Shown in pieces: positions 34,282 through 38,788 of a DNA stretch of 38,788 bases (position 1 is the first letter of the stretch; each line of letters starts with the position of its first letter). A program made the translations under genes and the position numbers. The notes beneath the pieces are model-generated. The model did not search any database. It was not told where the DNA came from and saw nothing but the letters and a program-made list of their open reading frames with translations. Source of the stretch: Pseudomonadales bacterium (lineage in GTDB: Bacteria > Pseudomonadota > Gammaproteobacteria > Pseudomonadales > Azotimanducaceae); NCBI GenBank assembly GCA_022827245.1, contig JAJDTI010000025.1:1-38788 (forward strand), in the 5' to 3' direction.

Positions 34282-35352
34282 ATGGCCGGAAACACCTTCG
34301 GACAGGCTTTCACGCTCACCACGTTCGGCGAGAGTCACGGGCTCGCCATGGGCGCGGTGGTGGACGGCTGCCCCCCGGGGCTGCCGCTCTCGGAGGCCGA
34401 CCTGCAGGGGGACCTGGACCGCCGCCGGCCCGGGAGCTCGAAGTACACGACCCAGCGGCAGGAGCCCGACGCCGTCAGGATCCTGTCCGGCGTCTTCGAG
34501 GGCGTAACGACCGGGACTCCGATCGGGCTCGTGATCGAGAACGTGGACCAGCGCTCGCGGGACTACAGCGCCATCAAGGACCAGATCCGTCCGGCGCACG
34601 CGGACTACACGTACCTGAAGAAGTACGGCCGGCGGGACTACCGGGGCGGTGGACGCGCCTCCGCCCGCGAGACCGCCATGCGCGTCGCCGCCGGCGCGAT
34701 CGCGAAGAAGTACCTGTACGAGCGCCACGGCACGCGCGTGCGCGGCTACCTGGCCGGGATCGGCACGATCAGGGTGCGCACCGTCGACTGGAGCATCGTG
34801 GACGACAACCCGTTCTTCTGCGCCGACCCGGACGCGGTGGACGAGATCGCGGTCCTGATCGACGAGCTACGCGCCGCCGGGGACTCGGTGGGCGCGCGGA
34901 TCAACGTGGTGGCGTCGGACGTTCCGGTCGGGCTCGGCGAACCGGTGTTCGGCAAGCTCGACGCGGACATGGCCGGCGCGCTCATGGGGATCAACGCCGT
35001 GAAGGGCGTCGAGTTCGGCGCGGGATTCGCGGTCGTGGGACAGCGCGGCAGCGAGCACCGGGACGAGATGGACGCGGACGGATTCGTGAAGAACGACGCT
35101 GGCGGCGTCCTCGGAGGCATCTCGTCCGGTCAGGACATCGTCGTGAGCATCGCGCTCAAGCCGACGTCGAGCCTCGCCATTCCGGGGAAGAGCGTGGACA
35201 CCGGCGGCCGCGAGGTCGAGGTCGTGACGAAGGGACGCCACGACCCGTGCGTGGGTCTGCGCGCGACGCCGATCGCCGAGGCCATGACGGCGCTCGTGCT
35301 GATGGATCACCTGATGCGCGACCGGGCACAGAATGCAGGTGTCGAACGTTAG
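34282..35352 (+). CDS. aroC: Chorismate synthase
   Basis: A 356-residue FMN-dependent enzyme of normal length that converts EPSP to chorismate, the last shared step of aromatic amino acid synthesis. All three signature regions are present: [18 protein letters not shown] at the N terminus with the following RRRPG, the central [25 protein letters not shown], and the C-terminal [24 protein letters not shown]. It starts at ATG 34282, 19 bp after prmB, and is probably co-transcribed. After the stop, an AT-rich stretch (about 35350-35380) opens the 128-bp gap to leuC. Confidence 0.97.
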   Translation: MAGNTFGQAFTLTTFGESHGLAMGAVVDGCPPGLPLSEADLQGDLDRRRPGSSKYTTQRQEPDAVRILSGVFEGVTTGTPIGLVIENVDQRSRDYSAIKDQIRPAHADYTYLKKYGRRDYRGGGRASARETAMRVAAGAIAKKYLYERHGTRVRGYLAGIGTIRVRTVDWSIVDDNPFFCADPDAVDEIAVLIDELRAAGDSVGARINVVASDVPVGLGEPVFGKLDADMAGALMGINAVKGVEFGAGFAVVGQRGSEHRDEMDADGFVKNDAGGVLGGISSGQDIVVSIALKPTSSLAIPGKSVDTGGREVEVVTKGRHDPCVGLRATPIAEAMTALVLMDHLMRDRAQNAGVER

Positions 35353-35414
35353 CTTAATCAATCGGATAGAAGGATCATTTAAGGCGTTCTCTCCTCCTCC
35401 ATGGGCGTGCGCCG

Positions 35415-35443
35415 TTCCGATCCACGACACGCCCCGGTAGAAT
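35415..35443 (+). promoter_or_regulatory. Possible promoter for leuCDB
   Basis: TAGAAT (35438-35443; 5 of 6) is a good -10 box, with a 17-nt spacer from a poor -35 (TTCCGA, 35415-35420). It lies 37 bp before leuC ATG. No Leu-rich leader peptide or attenuator was recognised in the 35353-35480 gap. Confidence 0.35.
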
Positions 35444-35480
35444 CTCGCCCCGACCCCGGCTTCTGCGCCCGCGACACGCC

Positions 35481-36899
35481 ATGAGCGGCAAGACCCTCTA
35501 CGACAAGATCTGGGACGCCCACCACGTCACCGACCGGTCCGACGGCATGAGCCTGCTCTACGTGGACCGGCACCTGCTGCACGAGGTCACCTCGCCGCAG
35601 GCGTTCGAGGGGCTGCGGCTGGCGGGCCGGCGTCCCTGGCGCGTGGACGCGAACCTCGCGACGCCGGACCACAACGTGCCCACGGTCCCGTCCGAGCGTC
35701 GGGCGGGGGTCCCCGGCATCGTCGACGAGGTTGCGCGGATCCAGGTGGAGACCCTGGACGCCAACTGCCGGGACTTCGGCATCCGCGAGTTCGGCATCAA
35801 CGATATCCGCCAGGGCATCGTCCACGTCATCGGACCGGAGCAGGGGGCGACTCTGCCGGGGATGACCATCGTGTGCGGTGATTCGCACACCTCCACGCAC
35901 GGCGCGTTCGCCGCGCTGGCCCAGGGCATCGGCACGTCCGAGGTGGAACACGTGCTCGCCACGCAGTGCCTCGCGCAGCGCAAGAGCCGCAACATGCGTA
36001 TCGCGGTGGCGGGGGCGCTGCCGGCGGGGGTGCACGCCAAGGACGTGGCGCTCGCGGTCATCGGCTCGATCGGCACCGCCGGGGCGACGGGTCACGTCAT
36101 CGAGTTCTGCGGCGCCGCCATCGAGGCGCTGTCGATGGAGGGGCGCATGACCCTGTGCAACATGTCCGTGGAGGCCGGCGGCCGGGCCGGACTCGTCGCC
36201 GTGGACGAGACGACGCTCGCATACCTGCGCGGACGGCCCTTCGCGCCGCGCGGCGACGCCTGGGACGACGCGGTGGCGTGGTGGCGCACCCTCCGCTCGG
36301 ACGCGGACGCCGTCTTCGACCGGACCGTGGAGATCGACGCGGCCGCGCTCGAGCCCCAGGTGACGTGGGGGACCTCCCCGGAACTCGTCAGCGCGATCGG
36401 CGGCGCCGTGCCGTCGCCGTCGGACATGGACGATCCGGTCAAGGCCGAGGTCGCGGAGCGCGCGCTCGCCTACATGGATCTCGCGCCCGGCACGTCGATG
36501 ACCGATGTGCCGCTCGACAAGGTCTTCATCGGCTCGTGCACGAACGCGCGCATCGAAGACCTGCGCGCCGCGGCCGAAGTCGCGCGCGGGGGCAGGGTAC
36601 GGGTGGCAGAGGCGCTCGTGGTGCCGGGTTCCGGCCTCGTGAAGCGCCAGGCGGAGGACGAGGGGCTCCACGAGATCTTCCTGGACGCGGGCTTCGAGTG
36701 GCGGGCGCCCGGCTGCTCGATGTGCCTCGCCATGAACGCGGACCGGCTGCTGCCCGGCGAACGCTGCGCCTCGACGTCCAACCGGAACTTCGAGGGCCGC
36801 CAGGGCCACGGCGGGCGCACCCACCTGGTGAGTCCGGCCACGGCCGCCGCGAGCGCCATCGCCGGGCATCTCGCGGATCCGCGGGAGGCCGTCGGATGA
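35481..36899 (+). CDS. leuC: 3-isopropylmalate dehydratase large subunit
   Basis: A 472-residue aconitase-family subunit, of normal length, carrying the [4Fe-4S] cluster that isomerises 2- to 3-isopropylmalate with LeuD. It shows [44 protein letters not shown], the first cluster Cys in [13 protein letters not shown] and the Cys pair in [10 protein letters not shown], and ends with [29 protein letters not shown]. The start is ATG 35481. The stop overlaps leuD as ATGA, so the subunits are coupled. leuA is not in the window. Confidence 0.97.
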   Translation: MSGKTLYDKIWDAHHVTDRSDGMSLLYVDRHLLHEVTSPQAFEGLRLAGRRPWRVDANLATPDHNVPTVPSERRAGVPGIVDEVARIQVETLDANCRDFGIREFGINDIRQGIVHVIGPEQGATLPGMTIVCGDSHTSTHGAFAALAQGIGTSEVEHVLATQCLAQRKSRNMRIAVAGALPAGVHAKDVALAVIGSIGTAGATGHVIEFCGAAIEALSMEGRMTLCNMSVEAGGRAGLVAVDETTLAYLRGRPFAPRGDAWDDAVAWWRTLRSDADAVFDRTVEIDAAALEPQVTWGTSPELVSAIGGAVPSPSDMDDPVKAEVAERALAYMDLAPGTSMTDVPLDKVFIGSCTNARIEDLRAAAEVARGGRVRVAEALVVPGSGLVKRQAEDEGLHEIFLDAGFEWRAPGCSMCLAMNADRLLPGERCASTSNRNFEGRQGHGGRTHLVSPATAAASAIAGHLADPREAVG

Positions 36900-37546
36900 G
36901 GGCCTTCACGACGCATCGGGGTGTCGTCGCGCCCCTCGACCGGGCCAACGTCGACACGGATCAGATCATTCCGAAGCAGTTCCTGAAGTCGATCCGGAAG
37001 ACGGGGTTCGGGGACAACCTGTTCGACGCGTGGCGCTACCTGGACGAGGGCGTGATCGGCAAGACGCCGAACGAACGGCGCATCAACCGCGACTTCGTCC
37101 TGAACGCCCCCGATTACCAGGACGCCTCGGTACTGCTCGCCCGCGACAACTTCGGCTGCGGCTCGAGCCGCGAGCACGCGGTGTGGGCGCTGCTGGAGTA
37201 CGGTTTCCGGTGCGTGATCGCGCCGAGCTTCGCGGACATCTTCGCCACCAACAGCGTGAACAACGGACTGCTGCTGGTCACGCTGCCCGCCGCCGCGGTG
37301 GCCGAGCTCTTCGACATGGCGGCCCGTGGCGGCCTGACCGTCGAGGTGGACCTCGCGGCAGGGCGGGTGGTGACCGGGGAGGGCAAGGCGTTCGGTTTCG
37401 AGACCGACCCGGAGACGCGCCGCCGCCTGCTGCGGGGCCTCGATGACATCGGGCTTACCCTGGACTGCGCCGATGCCATCCGGGCGTTCGAACGGGCCCA
37501 CCGGGAGCGGCAGCCCTGGGTATTCGCGGACGCGGAGGCGAGGTGA
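36896..37546 (+). CDS. leuD: 3-isopropylmalate dehydratase small subunit
   Basis: A 216-residue swivel-domain partner of LeuC. It has [25 protein letters not shown] at the N terminus, [20 protein letters not shown] (substrate-binding loop) and [17 protein letters not shown]. Length and motifs are normal. The start ATG 36896 lies inside the end of leuC and the stop overlaps the GTG of leuB, both by 4 bp. Confidence 0.96.
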   Translation: MRAFTTHRGVVAPLDRANVDTDQIIPKQFLKSIRKTGFGDNLFDAWRYLDEGVIGKTPNERRINRDFVLNAPDYQDASVLLARDNFGCGSSREHAVWALLEYGFRCVIAPSFADIFATNSVNNGLLLVTLPAAAVAELFDMAARGGLTVEVDLAAGRVVTGEGKAFGFETDPETRRRLLRGLDDIGLTLDCADAIRAFERAHRERQPWVFADAEAR

Positions 37547-38634
37547 GCAGGCGGGCCCGTGTCCTGATCCTTCCCGGGGACGGCATCGGCGCCGAGGTCA
37601 TGCCGCACGCCGTGCGCGTGCTCGAGCGCGCCTGCCCGGAGATCGGGTTCGACTTCGAGTACGGCAGCATCGGCGGGGCGGCCCTCGACAGCGACGGCGT
37701 CCCCCTGACGGACGCGACCCTGGACCGCGCACGCGGCGCGGACGCGGTGCTCCTCGGCGCCGTCGGCGGCCCGAAATGGGACGACCTGCCGATGGATCGC
37801 CGGCCGGAACGCGGCCTCTTGCGGCTGCGCTCGGAACTCGACCTGTTCGCCAACCTGCGTCCCGCGATCCTGTTCGCGCCGCTGGCATCGGCGTCGTCCC
37901 TGAAGCCGGAACTGGTCTCGGATCTCGACATCCTCATCGTCCGCGAGCTCACCGGCGGCATCTACTTCGGCGAGCCGCGCGGCGTGACCGTCGGCAACGG
38001 CGGCCGCCGCGGCTTCAACACCTACGTCTACGAGGAGCGCGAGATCGAGCGCATCGCGCGCGTCGCCTTCGACCTCGCGCGCAAGCGCCGGGGCCGGCTC
38101 GTATCCGTCGACAAGGCGAACGTGCTCGAGGTGACGCAACTGTGGCGGGAGGTGGTCACCGAGGTCGCGGCCGACTACCCGGATGTCTCGCTCGGGCACA
38201 TGTACGTCGACAACGCCGGCATGCAACTCGTCCGGGAACCCATGCAGTTCGACGTGGTGGTGACCGGCAACATGTTCGGGGACATCCTCTCGGACGTGGC
38301 GGCGATGCTGACCGGGTCTCTCGGGATGCTGCCGTCCGCATCGCTCAACGCCAGCGGACAGGGGCTCTACGAACCGGTGCATGGGACGGCGCCCGACATC
38401 GCCGGACGCAACATCGCGAATCCCCTGGCGACGATCCTGTCGGCGGCCATGCTGCTGCGGTACAGCCTCGACGCCGGGGACGCGGCGGCGCGGCTCGAGA
38501 ACGCGGTCGCCGCGACGCTCGCGGACGGACTGCGCACCGCCGACATCATGCCCCAGGACAGCACGTCCGGGGTGACGTGCGTCGGTACGGACCAGATGGC
38601 GGACGCGGTGACCGCGCGGCTGGAGGCGGACTGA
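37543..38634 (+). CDS. leuB: 3-isopropylmalate dehydrogenase
   Basis: A 363-residue NAD-dependent oxidative decarboxylase that gives 2-oxoisocaproate, the keto acid of leucine. It has [11 protein letters not shown] at the N terminus, [13 protein letters not shown] (substrate Arg residues), [14 protein letters not shown], the catalytic Tyr/Lys regions ([25 protein letters not shown]), the metal-site Asp in [15 protein letters not shown], and the NAD loop [15 protein letters not shown]. It starts at GTG 37543, overlapping leuD, and its stop overlaps the next gene as TGATG. Confidence 0.97.
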   Translation: MSRRARVLILPGDGIGAEVMPHAVRVLERACPEIGFDFEYGSIGGAALDSDGVPLTDATLDRARGADAVLLGAVGGPKWDDLPMDRRPERGLLRLRSELDLFANLRPAILFAPLASASSLKPELVSDLDILIVRELTGGIYFGEPRGVTVGNGGRRGFNTYVYEEREIERIARVAFDLARKRRGRLVSVDKANVLEVTQLWREVVTEVAADYPDVSLGHMYVDNAGMQLVREPMQFDVVVTGNMFGDILSDVAAMLTGSLGMLPSASLNASGQGLYEPVHGTAPDIAGRNIANPLATILSAAMLLRYSLDAGDAAARLENAVAATLADGLRTADIMPQDSTSGVTCVGTDQMADAVTARLEAD

Positions 38635-38788
38635 TGGCGAAGGGATTCGTGGCGGTCGTCCTCTGCGTTGGCCTTGCCGTGACCGATGTCGCCCTGGCGG
38701 CGGAGAGTCCCGGCGGAGACGACGAGGCCGAAGTGCGTCTGACGTACGGCCCCATCGGGCCCTACGACACCCTCTGGTCCATCGCGAG
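38634..38788 (+). CDS. FimV-like LysM-type protein, 5' end only
   Basis: The first 51 codons run off the window. A signal peptide ([20 protein letters not shown], cleaved near ALAAES) is followed by an acidic stretch and LTYGPIGPYDTLWSIA. This resembles the N terminus of FimV (YGPVxxGDTLWxIA), a peptidoglycan-binding LysM-like motif in the inner-membrane hub protein of type IV pilus assembly and polarity. In Pseudomonas fimV also follows leuB, with asd between them; asd is absent here. The start TGATG overlap implies co-translation with leuB. The call rests on 51 residues and position. Confidence 0.7.
   Translation, partial: MAKGFVAVVLCVGLAVTDVALAAESPGGDDEAEVRLTYGPIGPYDTLWSIA

Overview
This is a very GC-rich chromosomal segment with uniform codon usage. 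It almost certainly comes from a gammaproteobacterium. The evidence is the Pseudomonas-like order of the TCA block (gltA divergent from sdhCDAB-sucAB-lpd-sucCD), SdhB and type I citrate synthase sequences of the enterobacterial/pseudomonad kind, prmB next to aroC, and leuCDB running into a fimV-type gene. No rRNA, tRNA, CRISPR array, integrase or transposase was seen. Genus cannot be called from the sequence alone.

Layout. 1-5488 is accessory: the 3' end of a ThDP-dependent lyase of the oxalyl-CoA decarboxylase/2-hydroxyacyl-CoA lyase type, a metal-dependent amidohydrolase, a convergent LysR regulator, a DUF4143 ATPase divergent from the regulator across a pair of matching palindromes, and a TauE/SafE permease with an odd insertion. 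5511-10388 (minus) is one 4.9-kb gene for a single-chain biotin-dependent carboxylase with the order CT-alpha, about 500 unassigned residues, CT-beta, biotin carboxylase, biotinyl domain. 10497-12214 holds moaB and an acetyl-CoA acetyltransferase-type thiolase. 12291-14980 (minus) is a metal-uptake unit: a small secreted Cys/His protein and a ZnuD-like TonB-dependent receptor with two His/Asp/Glu-rich loops, behind a promoter overlapped by an 8-bp dyad. 15187-16074 is a 2-hydroxy-3-oxopropionate reductase-like dehydrogenase that ends inside a 78-bp MITE-like repeat.

16192-28784 is the TCA block: citrate synthase, complete succinate dehydrogenase, 2-oxoglutarate dehydrogenase E1/E2/E3 and succinyl-CoA synthetase, covering oxaloacetate plus acetyl-CoA to citrate and 2-oxoglutarate to fumarate. 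Many junctions overlap or nearly touch, which implies co-transcription from a promoter near 17700. A secreted protein of unknown function follows. 29480-31351 is htpG behind a good sigma-32-type promoter. 31443-35352 is gpsA, a DUF4892 protein, prmB and aroC, tightly packed. 35481-38634 is leuCDB with 4-bp overlaps, followed at once by the start of a fimV-like gene that runs off the window.

Most of the window is housekeeping. The least ordinary item is the fused carboxylase, because of its domain order, the large unassigned middle, an Asp where biotin carboxylase normally has its catalytic Arg, and EAFKI instead of EAMKM at the biotin site. Secondary items are the regulatory dyads at 3251-3306 and 14969-14995, the TauE insertion, the SdhD tail and the short repeats.
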